35,145 bases of DNA from a virus, in the IMG/VR virus record IMGVR_UViG_3300017989_000260, positions 1 through 35,145 of that record; one strand, 5' to 3'. Below are positions 1 through 7,278 of the stretch, piece by piece. The stretch's first letter is position 1, and the number at the start of each line of letters is the position of its first letter. The notes beneath the pieces are model-generated. The model did no database searches. It worked only from the letters and a program-made list of their open reading frames with translations, and had not been told where the DNA came from. The position numbers were made by a program, and so were the translations under genes.

Positions 1-129
1 AAATTGTATTATAAGTTTACCATCTTTTATAAATGGTTTAGCAGTTACATTTCCGATACTACTGTATGTATCGTCAGGGTTTTTGGTTAGATTTTGTTTT
101 TTGATTGCTTTTTGTAGTTTTGTCTCCAT
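1..129 (-). CDS. Partial hypothetical protein, cut by left edge
   Basis: A 43-codon reading frame is open to the left edge, so the C-terminus is missing. It starts at the ATG ending at 129, four bases after AAAGGAGG, one of the best ribosome binding sites in the window. The visible part is Lys/Gln-rich at the start (METKLQKAIKKQ) and then polar, with no recognised domain. Its first 56 bases overlap the 3' end of the upstream gene (74-361) in another frame. It is the last visible member of the leftward group and is presumably served by the promoter at 1219-1247. The function is unknown. The strong start signal, identical to that of the gene at 826-1167, is the main reason to believe it. Confidence 0.6.
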   Translation of the reverse strand, partial: METKLQKAIKKQNLTKNPDDTYSSIGNVTAKPFIKDGKLIIQF

Positions 130-361
130 TTCTCCTCCTTTTTAATATATTTTTTGATGAGATAATATCATAAAAATTATTTAATCCTAAAATTTTTTTG
201 CCCGTTTTTGTTTGGGCTACCCATAAAAGATTGGGATTCTTAATGCTTTCTTGACGCACTTCTGTTTTAGTCATAGCATAAACTATATTGACGTTGACGA
301 GAGGATTTTTTGAATTTTGAATTTCTGTTCCTATACAATGGATAATTTGAGATTGTTTCAT
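74..361 (-). CDS. Hypothetical small protein
   Basis: A 95-residue frame with a plausible soluble core (about residues 1-70, ending near LNNFYDIISSKN) and a Lys/Arg/Asn-rich tail. I recognise no family. The ATG has no convincing ribosome binding site, only an A/T run, so translation may depend on coupling to the gene at 384-776, whose stop lies 22 bases upstream. The last 56 bases overlap the start of the next leftward gene in a different frame. The low-complexity basic tail is mostly what that overlap encodes, so the essential part probably ends before it. It ends in TGA, whereas most genes here end in TAA. Confidence 0.5.
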   Translation of the reverse strand: MKQSQIIHCIGTEIQNSKNPLVNVNIVYAMTKTEVRQESIKNPNLLWVAQTKTGKKILGLNNFYDIISSKNILKRRRNGDKTTKSNQKTKSNQKP

Positions 362-383
362 ATTAAAAAGTTTAGGTTTATAG

Positions 384-776
384 TTATATATTATAACCCT
401 TTTTACGAAGTGTACCTATTCTTGTTGATATAGCAGTTTTAATTTTATTTCTATTATCATCGGGTAATTGATTAAGTACCTCAGTTATTATATCTTCTTT
501 TGATTTATTAGCGAGAAGTAAAGGATCAATTATAGAAGCTCTGGTAATGCCCGATTTTGTTTTTTTGTTTTTTTGTATATTGTCTTTTGGTAATTTAGTA
601 TCGGGACAAAGAGTTAGTTTATAGTTAAGAGGTAGATTTATATCATTTCCAGTTGTAGTAGAAGTAACGATAGCTTTATTGTCTTCAATACGTTTGAAAC
701 GTATTATGATACCCGTTTTTCCTTTATAGTATGTGCCTTGTTGTCCTTCTTTTGCTTCTATTTGTTGTTCCATCAT
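384..776 (-). CDS. Hypothetical protein with a helical, DNA-binding-like C-terminus
   Basis: 130 residues. The N-terminal half looks like a small beta domain (GKTGIIIRFKRIEDNKAIV around residues 19-37). After a Lys-rich linker, the C-terminal 50 residues look helical: a segment with LLLANKSKEDIITEVLNQL, then DDNRNKIKTAISTRIGTLRK. That spacing is compatible with a helix-turn-helix or with a chromatin-type accessory protein, but I cannot assign a family. The first ATG (776) lies about eight bases after AAGGAAA and is preferred over the second ATG one codon in. It is the second gene of the leftward group, upstream of 74-361. A regulatory role is only inference. Confidence 0.6.
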   Translation of the reverse strand: MMEQQIEAKEGQQGTYYKGKTGIIIRFKRIEDNKAIVTSTTTGNDINLPLNYKLTLCPDTKLPKDNIQKNKKTKSGITRASIIDPLLLANKSKEDIITEVLNQLPDDNRNKIKTAISTRIGTLRKKGYNI

Positions 777-825
777 TTAAAATTTCCTTTTTAAATTTAT
801 AAATATAGTTTAATAAACATATAAA

Positions 826-1167
826 TTACGCACCAATAAGGGCATAGTAACCGGGTGCCGTGACTTGAACTTTACCATTTTTAAGGGGAGTAATATTGCA
901 ACAACCACCAGCAAAGAAACCTACAGCATCTATAATATATGGATATTCTTTTTCTGTGGCCTTAATAACTTTATTAATTGGGTATTTCCAATTTTTAGAA
1001 TTTTGAACTTTATTGAAATATTTATGATGTCGTGCTTGTTCTTTTTCCATTTTACCCGTATTAAAACAATAATAACAAGTTCCTTTCTTTTTTCTATCGT
1101 CTTTACAATAGGGGCAAGTAACCATTTCTATTTCTTCTTCAATTAATTGTTCTATCGCTAATTCCAT
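826..1167 (-). CDS. Small zinc-ribbon-like protein
   Basis: 113 residues, first gene of the leftward operon. An acidic N-terminus (EEEIE) is followed by CPYC at residues 18-21 and CYYC at 31-34, a Cys4 arrangement that should bind one zinc. CYYCFNTG resembles one CxxCxGxG-type repeat. The C-terminal segment IIDAVGFFAGGCCNITPL followed by GYYALIGA resembles the ending of small uncharacterised phage proteins that finish in GYYxYIGA; this is recall, not a search. The start is well supported by AAAAAGGAGGAG just before the ATG. The promoter at 1219-1247 lies about 45 bases upstream. The function is unknown; nucleic acid or protein binding through the zinc site is inferred. Confidence 0.7.
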   Translation of the reverse strand: MELAIEQLIEEEIEMVTCPYCKDDRKKKGTCYYCFNTGKMEKEQARHHKYFNKVQNSKNWKYPINKVIKATEKEYPYIIDAVGFFAGGCCNITPLKNGKVQVTAPGYYALIGA

Positions 1168-1218
1168 TTCTCCTCCTTTTTTAAATTCTTTTTTACTTTA
1201 TTTTTCCTTTCTATTAAT

Positions 1219-1247
1219 AATATAGCATTTTTTTCCGCAAAAGCCAA
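1219..1247 (-). promoter_or_regulatory. Leftward sigma70-type promoter with extended -10
   Basis: On the minus strand: TTGGCT (1247-1242), a 17-base spacer, then TATATT (1224-1219), preceded by TGC so that the -10 is of the extended TGn type. The predicted start is near 1212, which gives a leader of about 45 bases carrying the strong ribosome binding site of the 826-1167 gene. Called by eye from the sigma70 consensus; no experimental support. Confidence 0.65.
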
Positions 1248-1280
1248 ACATTTTTTAATATTTTTTAACATTTTATTTAA
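1248..1280 (-). promoter_or_regulatory. Phased A-tracts / possible UP element
   Basis: Directly upstream of the leftward -35 there are A-tracts on the minus strand whose plus-strand T-runs begin at 1251, 1261 and 1271, exactly one helical turn apart. Such tracts bend DNA and resemble UP elements bound by the RNA polymerase alpha C-terminal domain. The activity is inferred. Confidence 0.5.
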
Positions 1281-1418
1281 ACGATTAAATGCGTTTTTTA
1301 GTTAAAAAATAAGGATTTTTATATTATTACTATAATAATATACAATATTTAAACATAAAAGCTGCATGTAAATGGACTAAAATGTTATTTATATACAGGA
1401 TTTTTAATTTATTATAAA

Positions 1419-1444
1419 GGGCGGGAAGTGTGGGATTGGCCGGG
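1419..1444 (+). promoter_or_regulatory. G-quadruplex motif upstream of head-operon promoter
   Basis: Four GGG tracts at 1419-1421, 1423-1425, 1432-1434 and 1442-1444 with loops of 1, 6 and 7 bases, which satisfies the classical G3N1-7 rule. It lies 18 bases before the -35 element at 1463 on the non-template strand, in otherwise very AT-rich DNA. Folding and function are untested. Confidence 0.5.
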
Positions 1445-1462
1445 TTTTTTGCGAAATTTGTG

Positions 1463-1491
1463 TTGTTTTTTCATAATTGCCGTAATATAAT
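1463..1491 (+). promoter_or_regulatory. Rightward sigma70-type promoter for head operon
   Basis: TTGTTT (1463-1468), 17-base spacer, perfect TATAAT (1486-1491). The predicted start is near 1498, leaving a leader of about 30 bases before the ATG at 1530. No Shine-Dalgarno sequence is visible in that leader. This is the only convincing rightward promoter I found in the window. Confidence 0.65.
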
Positions 1492-1529
1492 ATTTTATGA
1501 ATTACCATTTCTAAAATTATACTTATACC

Positions 1530-2510
1530 ATGATTACTAAAACTGCAGAATACCAAGTACCATACGTTATCTGTCCTACTGATGTAAATAACTCCTCTAA
1601 TGCCAATTTTGGTAATAATTCTTCTTGGACTCCTGATACTAAAAAATTAGCATCTGAATTATCTAAAATAACTAAGTATGATCCTGATTATCGTTTTATA
1701 AGGGTGCGGGCAATCGGTAATTTAGAAGTCGATGGAGATAATGCTAATTGTGATGCTTTTCCATATAGTGAATTTATTGATGAAAGAGATGGTTATGGTT
1801 ATAAGTCTTTTATCGGAAAGAACGCTTTTAGAGAACACCAATCTGATGATATAAATAACAGTATTGGGTATTTACCGGAAGCTTATCTGAATGCTTTCGA
1901 TTTAAGGCAGTATGCTGAACGGAATTGGTCAGCTTTAGATTCCAAAGAACGTATTGATATTTTAAATTTTGATAATCAGAAAGATGGTTCGATTGAAGTA
2001 TTAATGGCTATTGATGCCTCTCGCGAACCGGTTATTGCAAGAAAAATTGATAAAGGAGAACCACTTGGTGTATCCATGGGTACCAATATTACTCATTCTA
2101 CGTGTAGTGTTTGCGGCAATACCGCGTATTTTGAACCAGAATATTGTAATCATATTGCTTATGGTAAAGGAGCTACAATTGCCGTACAAGCTAATCAAAT
2201 ACGAGATAATTTAAATAAAGGATTAATGAGGGAAGAGTGGTTACCTTTTGTTTTAACAAGAGTTGCTGATAGAAAAGAAGTTGTTAATGGTTCTAGAAAT
2301 AAAATAGTTTTAGCAAGGACTTTTGAAATTAATTATGGTTGTTCATTTTTTGAATTATCTGCCGTAGCCAACCCAGCTTATACGAGAGGTTATCAATTGG
2401 AAAAAGTTGCAAGTAGGATGGATTATTCAAATATTAATTGGAGTAACTATAGTAACGATCAATTGACAGAAATATATAATTTTATAAATGGGGTTGTTAA
2501 TGGCCGTTAA
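1530..2510 (+). CDS. Prohead maturation protease
   Basis: 326 residues. Likely cleaves the scaffold/core and perhaps capsid N-termini during head maturation. Seen: H103 in REHQSDDINNSIGYL, matching the His motif of phage prohead serine proteases; S182 in GEPLGVSMGT, matching the nucleophile motif; and FFELSAVANPAYTRGY near residues 273-288, matching the conserved closing strand. A Cys/His cluster follows the Ser: C192, C195, C206 and H208, which could hold a zinc. The N-terminal 45 residues are low-complexity and may be a removable pro-segment. It is first in the rightward operon, just after the promoter, but with no visible Shine-Dalgarno. Its stop overlaps the start of the scaffold gene, and protease before scaffold before capsid is the usual order. 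Family membership is inferred from motifs only. Confidence 0.85.
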   Translation: MITKTAEYQVPYVICPTDVNNSSNANFGNNSSWTPDTKKLASELSKITKYDPDYRFIRVRAIGNLEVDGDNANCDAFPYSEFIDERDGYGYKSFIGKNAFREHQSDDINNSIGYLPEAYLNAFDLRQYAERNWSALDSKERIDILNFDNQKDGSIEVLMAIDASREPVIARKIDKGEPLGVSMGTNITHSTCSVCGNTAYFEPEYCNHIAYGKGATIAVQANQIRDNLNKGLMREEWLPFVLTRVADRKEVVNGSRNKIVLARTFEINYGCSFFELSAVANPAYTRGYQLEKVASRMDYSNINWSNYSNDQLTEIYNFINGVVNGR

Positions 2511-5500
2511 TAATATACAAGCTTTAAGACAAGAAATGCAAAAACGTGGTTTATTAAAAGGATTGCAAAAACAAGCTGGAAATTTACTTGAAGAATTTAA
2601 AGAACGCTTATCTAAAAGTAGGGCGACTGAAGAAATAAAGCGCTTGATTATTAATAGTGAAACATGGGATGAATTATTTTATTACCTAGAAGGTGTCGAG
2701 TATTTAAATAATGAAGAATTTCTTGATAGACTTTTAAGTTTTCTTAATTCAAAAAATGCTAATAAAAAGAATAACCAATTAACAGAGGCAGGCAATGAAA
2801 CTCCTGCTGACAATTCAAATCAAAAGGAGGGTAATAATATGGCTGACAAGCGAATAAATACAGCAGCTGGTCAGCGGAGGCAGAGTGTTTCTTTACAGAG
2901 ACAAGCTGAATACAAAAACCTGCCTAACGATGTTGTTGATCCGGGAGAGAAAGATATCGGATCAGTAGCTGCTGATTTAGGGGATTGGGCGGAAATGGCT
3001 CAAGCTGGTCGTACAGCTATTAATGAAAATGAGGATATTAAAAAAATACTTGGTCCTGCAGTAGTAGCTGATATTAAAAAGGGTCCCAAGACTGCCTTAA
3101 CCGCTATTTATAATATAAGAAAGACAGCTGAACGAGTAAAGATGAAGGTTGCAGAGATGCCGGAGCAGTTAAAGAAGGTGAAAGAAAAAGCAGAAGAGAA
3201 ACCAGAACTTGATAAATCGCTAGTTAAAGATCTGGGTAAAGCTGAAGATAATCTTGAAAAATTAGAAGATATTCTAGAAGATCATACAGAAGAAATGAAA
3301 GCGGCTGAGAGTCGGTTACAATCTATTTTATCTAACAAAAGAAAGTCTTCTATTAAATATGCTACTAATTTGATATCTACTGCAGAAACTGCGGTTTCTG
3401 ATATTAACAAAGCATTAGATATAGTAGATGATGTTGAAGAGGTTGTAGGAGAAGCCCAGGAAGCGGTAGCTGACGAATTAGGTATTAAGTTGCCCGAAAA
3501 AAAAGAGCCGCATAAAGATGAACCAGAAGAAGTAGCTGATAAAGTATCTGGTTGGATGAAAGCGTTAAATAAAATATCTCAATTGCTTGGTATGGGTGGG
3601 AATTTTAATCAGTATAATATGAATACCGGTAACTCAAAAGGAGAAGTGGAAAAACATCCAGAGCGTATGAATACTAATTATGATTCTGGGGCTAGGGAGA
3701 ATAACGATCAATATTATAAACACATGGAACATGCAGGCGGTAAACAGTCCGCAGATACAAATTATAATAGAGGCAATAAAATGCGCGATACCAGTACTTA
3801 TAAAAATATGATTAATGGTACTGGAGCTGCTGGTGCTGATGACCAGTTTTTGAAATACGAACCTCAATATTATACTCCCAGTAAACAAAATACACAGGTA
3901 CAAGAAGGTACTTACGCTAATAAGAAAAAAGCAGAATATCATAATTTACCTAATGATGTTGTGAATCCGCAAGAGAAAGATGTCAATTCTGTATCTAATG
4001 AATTAAGTGCCTGGGATAGACAGGATGTGGAATCACAGGCACAAAGACAAGCAGAACATAAATATGAACCGGCTATTGGTAATTTCGAAACTAGTCGGGG
4101 TGTTAATGCTTCTCTTGTTTTAAGTAAGATTCCTGCAAAGACTGCATACAAAATTACTGATGGAAAGAAAATACTTATAGCTACTTTTGCTGACGCAGCT
4201 GAAGGCAACATGACTGAAGAGAATTATAATAGATTTGTATCTCCTGAGTATAAAGCAGAGATTGAATCTGTTAATAATATTGATGATATAGCTGCTGATA
4301 TGGGTGGCAAGTGGGTTGCTAAAGTGTTGACCATTGATAAAAAAGCTGTAAATGAAATGAAGTTTAAACAGCTTACGGCAAAAGCTAGACGCAATTCAAA
4401 AGTTGCTGCGTTTATAAGTCATTATCCGAGATATTGGAATAAGTTGGCTTCTAGCGCTGTTGAAGGCATTAAATATTCTTATGATGAATATATGGATGAA
4501 ATGGATCAATTGAATTATGATGAAACAGATGCTAATGAAATATATAATGAAATATATGAAAACGAAGCTTTAGTTACAGGACCTGGAGGTCATATCCCTG
4601 ATGGTACTGGCCCTTATGGAAGGGGTATGGGTCCCGGTCAAGGTCGTGGAGATGGTTCAGGTATGGAAAGTTTACTTCAAAATCGTACCTATAAAAGAAA
4701 TAGAAATCCTAAAAGAGCCTCTGTAAAAAAAGGTCAAGGGGTTTCTAAAACACAAATAGATACAATGAATGAAGCAGAGTTGCGGAAGTATTATACTGAT
4801 GCTTATGGAGATGTTTCATATGCTAAAGAGTTGGTAGAAGCAGAAATGCGGCGTAGAAGGCAAGTTGCTGCTGCAGAACAAAAAACGAAAGAAGCAGAAC
4901 AAGAATTGGCTACGCGTAAAAAAGCTGCTAAAGCTTTAGAGATAGCAAAATTGCTTATTCCAAAAAATGCTAAAAAAGAACAACTTGTAGCCAAAACTAA
5001 AGAAGTTATGGCTATGAATGAAGCTGGAGTTAAAGTATTACTTGATACTTTAAGAACTCAAGGAGCTAAAGTACCTACAGGTCCGACTAGATCTCAAGAT
5101 TTGGATATTGAATCTGGTATAGTTTTTAACAGTCCTACGGGAGTTGAAACCGTAATGCCTACTGTTGATACTGAAAATTTGAAACCAGATTATAATAAAG
5201 CTAAAGGAGCTGAAGGTGTAGTTATGACTCCGAATCCGAAACCGAAACCGAAAGCTTCGAAAAGGGCTGATGTTATGAATCAACCTATTGATATTCAAAA
5301 TCAAGAAGGTCAAGTAGATGGATTTACGGATCTAGAAAACCAAAATCCAGAAGAAGAAGCTTTTGTAAATGGTCAATTAAACAGTTCTGATCCAATAGAT
5401 GCTAGTACAAGAGCTCATATTAGAGAATCTGCAGTAGTACCGCAAATGACTAAAACTGCTGCTACTGAAAATGGCGGAGTACTGGTACAGTTTGGGTTGC

Positions 5501-5598
5501 CGAATAATTTATCAGATTATATGACTACTACCCCAAAAAAATTAAAACAAATGGGTGTGAATTATATGTCACATAATTCATACAGAACTAACTTTTAA
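2488..5598 (+). CDS. Scaffold / prohead core protein, large, with internal start
   Basis: 1036 residues, far longer than most phage scaffolds. Position between protease and capsid genes and composition (charged, helical, Ala/Glu/Lys-rich) point to an internal core protein cleaved by the upstream protease. Seen: a helical N-terminus (about 1-90); a strong in-frame start at residue 118; coiled-coil-like stretch about 220-290; a 28-residue motif occurring twice (140-167 and 482-509, both with LPNDVV); a compact-looking domain about 525-660; a Gly-rich stretch near residue 700 with GTGPYGRGMGPGQGRGDG; a second coiled coil about 775-850; and a disordered Pro/Lys/Asn region before a conserved-looking C-terminus. 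ATG 2488 lacks a ribosome binding site. ATG 2500, four codons in and six bases after GGGG, is equally likely. No specific family is recognised. Confidence 0.75.
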   Translation: MGLLMAVNNIQALRQEMQKRGLLKGLQKQAGNLLEEFKERLSKSRATEEIKRLIINSETWDELFYYLEGVEYLNNEEFLDRLLSFLNSKNANKKNNQLTEAGNETPADNSNQKEGNNMADKRINTAAGQRRQSVSLQRQAEYKNLPNDVVDPGEKDIGSVAADLGDWAEMAQAGRTAINENEDIKKILGPAVVADIKKGPKTALTAIYNIRKTAERVKMKVAEMPEQLKKVKEKAEEKPELDKSLVKDLGKAEDNLEKLEDILEDHTEEMKAAESRLQSILSNKRKSSIKYATNLISTAETAVSDINKALDIVDDVEEVVGEAQEAVADELGIKLPEKKEPHKDEPEEVADKVSGWMKALNKISQLLGMGGNFNQYNMNTGNSKGEVEKHPERMNTNYDSGARENNDQYYKHMEHAGGKQSADTNYNRGNKMRDTSTYKNMINGTGAAGADDQFLKYEPQYYTPSKQNTQVQEGTYANKKKAEYHNLPNDVVNPQEKDVNSVSNELSAWDRQDVESQAQRQAEHKYEPAIGNFETSRGVNASLVLSKIPAKTAYKITDGKKILIATFADAAEGNMTEENYNRFVSPEYKAEIESVNNIDDIAADMGGKWVAKVLTIDKKAVNEMKFKQLTAKARRNSKVAAFISHYPRYWNKLASSAVEGIKYSYDEYMDEMDQLNYDETDANEIYNEIYENEALVTGPGGHIPDGTGPYGRGMGPGQGRGDGSGMESLLQNRTYKRNRNPKRASVKKGQGVSKTQIDTMNEAELRKYYTDAYGDVSYAKELVEAEMRRRRQVAAAEQKTKEAEQELATRKKAAKALEIAKLLIPKNAKKEQLVAKTKEVMAMNEAGVKVLLDTLRTQGAKVPTGPTRSQDLDIESGIVFNSPTGVETVMPTVDTENLKPDYNKAKGAEGVVMTPNPKPKPKASKRADVMNQPIDIQNQEGQVDGFTDLENQNPEEEAFVNGQLNSSDPIDASTRAHIRESAVVPQMTKTAATENGGVLVQFGLPNNLSDYMTTTPKKLKQMGVNYMSHNSYRTNF
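2823..2841 (+). promoter_or_regulatory. Strong internal ribosome binding site and start in scaffold gene
   Basis: AAAGGAGG (2823-2830) lies eight bases before an ATG at 2839 that is in frame with the 2488-5598 gene (residue 118, MADKRINTAAGQ). This is better than the gene's own start and comparable to the capsid gene leaders. It would yield a 919-residue C-terminal isoform. Nested scaffold products are established in other phages, for example lambda Nu3 within C. Confidence 0.6.
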
Positions 5599-5605
5599 CA
5601 AAAGA

Positions 5606-5627
5606 TAATTAACGATTCAGTTAATTA
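5606..5627 (+). promoter_or_regulatory. Hairpin in leader of decoration gene
   Basis: Perfect 8-bp inverted repeat, TAATTAAC (5606-5613) and GTTAATTA (5620-5627), with a 6-base loop, ending about ten bases before the AGGAGG of the next gene. With no G+C-rich stem or U-run it is not a terminator. An mRNA-stability or processing element is more likely. Confidence 0.45.
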
Positions 5628-5651
5628 GTTTAAATAGGAGGTGAATTCTAT

Positions 5652-6101
5652 ATGGCTAACAAAGTAACAAGAAGGTATTCTGGTATAGAAGATCAATTAC
5701 CTGCGTCTTCTTCAGTTGCAAGTACTGGATGGTATCCAGGGCAGTTCGGTTGTAAAAATGCTACTGATGGTACTATGGAATTGTATGACGGTACGCAAGA
5801 CGAAGTCTACGGAATGATTATTGATGATGATAATGAACTTCGTAATCCGCCTACTGGAAATCTTGTAACGATAGTTGGTGGTATGGCAAAAATGGAAGTT
5901 CAAAATAGTGCTGTCAATGAAAGTTATGTAAATACTACATGGCAATTGATGGATACTATTTATGTAGATACCAATGCGCGTATGACGCCGCATTATAACG
6001 CTACTGCCACCGTAGGTTCAGGTTCTATTAGAGTCGGCGCTTGTTATCAGGTACCTACGGCTAATAATAGCTATACTATCGGTGTGCTACTTAGATTGTA
6101 A
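5652..6101 (+). CDS. Capsid decoration (cement) protein candidate
   Basis: 149 residues, immediately before the major capsid gene, the usual place for head decoration proteins. The sequence is beta-rich with many Gly/Asn/Thr turns, has no membrane or signal segment, and carries segments such as GNLVTIVGGMAKMEVQN and GSIRVGACYQVP that look like a small beta-barrel. This resembles the DUF2190/gpD-like cement type, but I cannot confirm the family. The start is fixed by AATAGGAGGTGAATT directly upstream, nearly the same leader as the capsid gene, which suggests expression at similar copy number. Preceded by the hairpin at 5606-5627. Another small head protein cannot be excluded. Confidence 0.65.
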   Translation: MANKVTRRYSGIEDQLPASSSVASTGWYPGQFGCKNATDGTMELYDGTQDEVYGMIIDDDNELRNPPTGNLVTIVGGMAKMEVQNSAVNESYVNTTWQLMDTIYVDTNARMTPHYNATATVGSGSIRVGACYQVPTANNSYTIGVLLRL

Positions 6102-6118
6102 TTTTATACTTTAACTGG

Positions 6119-6140
6119 TCTTTATTATTAAAAATAAAGA
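6119..6140 (+). promoter_or_regulatory. Hairpin in leader of major capsid gene
   Basis: Inverted repeat TCTTTATT (6119-6126) and AATAAAGA (6133-6140), 8 bp with a 6-base loop, placed before the AGGAGG of the capsid gene just as the 5606-5627 hairpin precedes the decoration gene. The stem sequence differs while the arrangement is conserved. Confidence 0.4.
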
Positions 6141-6171
6141 TATCAATAATTAAATAGGAGGTGAATTTTAT

Positions 6172-7251
6172 ATGGTCACAGGAATGCAAAAGAAAGCTTC
6201 AAGTTATCCGCCCGGATATAGAGGTAATACTGTAAGGAATTCTTATCAAGATCCCCGATTTCAAAATCAGAATAGAGTATCGCAGTATAATCCTGGTAAT
6301 GGTTTTGCGGTAGTTTCTAACCAAAATCAAAACCAGAATAGAATTCAAGCACAAGGTGCGGGTTATAATACTGATATGAATGATCCTTATCAACAGTATA
6401 ACCAAGCTAACCAGCAAGATAACTTGTGGCGGGCTTTAATGACTGAAGCTGGTCGTCAAGCTATAGGAGCTCAACTCGCGGTACCTATTAGGACGCAACT
6501 TGATTATCAAGGAGTTTCTCGTAGATTCTTTGAAATTGATGTATTGGCTCAAGGTCAAATTGCTCGTTATGATAAAGATATTGAAGGTTTTGCAGCTGTT
6601 GTGGCAAAAAGAGCTGAATCTATTGAGTTTACAATTGAAGGTGAATACGTAGAACCTACTACATGGGAAATTTTTTCTCCGACTTCTATTAGGTTGAGTA
6701 ACATTCAACAGAGAAGGTTTAATGTTCTTGATAGGATGCAAGAGAAAATTCGTATTTATACGCAGATTCAAGAAGATACTCAATTTTTGCAGTTGATTGC
6801 TACTACTACTGCCGGTAATACAGCCAATAACGCTATTGTAACTAGTACCGCTGGCGTATCTAAGAGTTTCTTGAATAGGTTATCAGCTGAAGTTATGAAA
6901 CATGACTTACCGGGTTATGCTTTCTTAATGAATTTTGATGCTTATAGGGATATTCGCGCGTGGACGACTACGGATCTTGATCCGGTAACGTTACGCGAGA
7001 TACAACAATCGGGTTTGTATGCTAATATATGGGGCATTGATATTATAGTTAGCCGGCTTGTTCCGGATAATACTGTATATTGTTTATCTGAACCTCGTTT
7101 TACTGGTGTACTGCCTATCAGAACAGATATGATGGTTATGCCTGATGATGTTCCGAGGAAAGCTCGTATAGGTTACGTAGGTTACGAAGAAATTGGAATG
7201 TTGATGGTAAATGCTAACGCTGTTGCTAAAGGTACTTTTACTCGGTCTTAA
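6172..7251 (+). CDS. Major capsid protein (HK97 fold)
   Basis: 359 residues, the shell subunit. The first ~85 residues are Asn/Gln/Tyr-rich and probably disordered or removed by the protease. From about residue 86 the sequence follows an HK97-type capsid plan: a helix (ALMTEAGRQAIGAQLAVPIR), an E-loop/spine region with RRFFEIDVLAQGQIARYDKD, a long spine helix near RRFNVLDRMQEKIRIYTQI, and a P-domain/A-domain end with YAFLMNFDAYRDIRAW, LYANIWGIDIIVSRLVP and ARIGYVGYEEIGMLMVN. The last resembles the typical capsid C-terminal strand. The start is set by AATAGGAGGTGAATT, nearly identical to that of the preceding gene. A strong terminator follows at 7279-7321, as expected for the most expressed gene of the module. 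Confidence 0.92.
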   Translation: MVTGMQKKASSYPPGYRGNTVRNSYQDPRFQNQNRVSQYNPGNGFAVVSNQNQNQNRIQAQGAGYNTDMNDPYQQYNQANQQDNLWRALMTEAGRQAIGAQLAVPIRTQLDYQGVSRRFFEIDVLAQGQIARYDKDIEGFAAVVAKRAESIEFTIEGEYVEPTTWEIFSPTSIRLSNIQQRRFNVLDRMQEKIRIYTQIQEDTQFLQLIATTTAGNTANNAIVTSTAGVSKSFLNRLSAEVMKHDLPGYAFLMNFDAYRDIRAWTTTDLDPVTLREIQQSGLYANIWGIDIIVSRLVPDNTVYCLSEPRFTGVLPIRTDMMVMPDDVPRKARIGYVGYEEIGMLMVNANAVAKGTFTRS

Positions 7252-7278
7252 TTAGCTGAGTAATTGTCGCACAAATAG

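Larger units (their letters stand above)
1168..1529. promoter_or_regulatory. Divergent control region between leftward small genes and head operon
   Basis: Gene-free stretch of 362 bases separating two transcription units that point away from each other. From left to right it holds a leftward promoter (1219-1247), T-tracts phased at 10 bp (1251, 1261, 1271), an inverted repeat TTTTTTA-gt-TAAAAAA (1294-1309), a very AT-rich stretch (1320-1418), an isolated G-rich island with a G-quadruplex motif (1419-1444), and a rightward promoter (1463-1491). I see no RNA gene or small ORF with a ribosome binding site in it. Confidence 0.7.

Noticed and set aside
790-810. TATAAATA as a T4-type late promoter
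   Set aside because: On the plus strand it points into antisense of leftward genes, and such octamers are expected by chance in DNA this AT-rich.
865-1146. Rightward frame of 93 codons with hydrophobic content
   Set aside because: It is the antisense shadow of the zinc-ribbon gene, has no ribosome binding site, and its hydrophobicity comes from reverse-reading Lys-rich codons.
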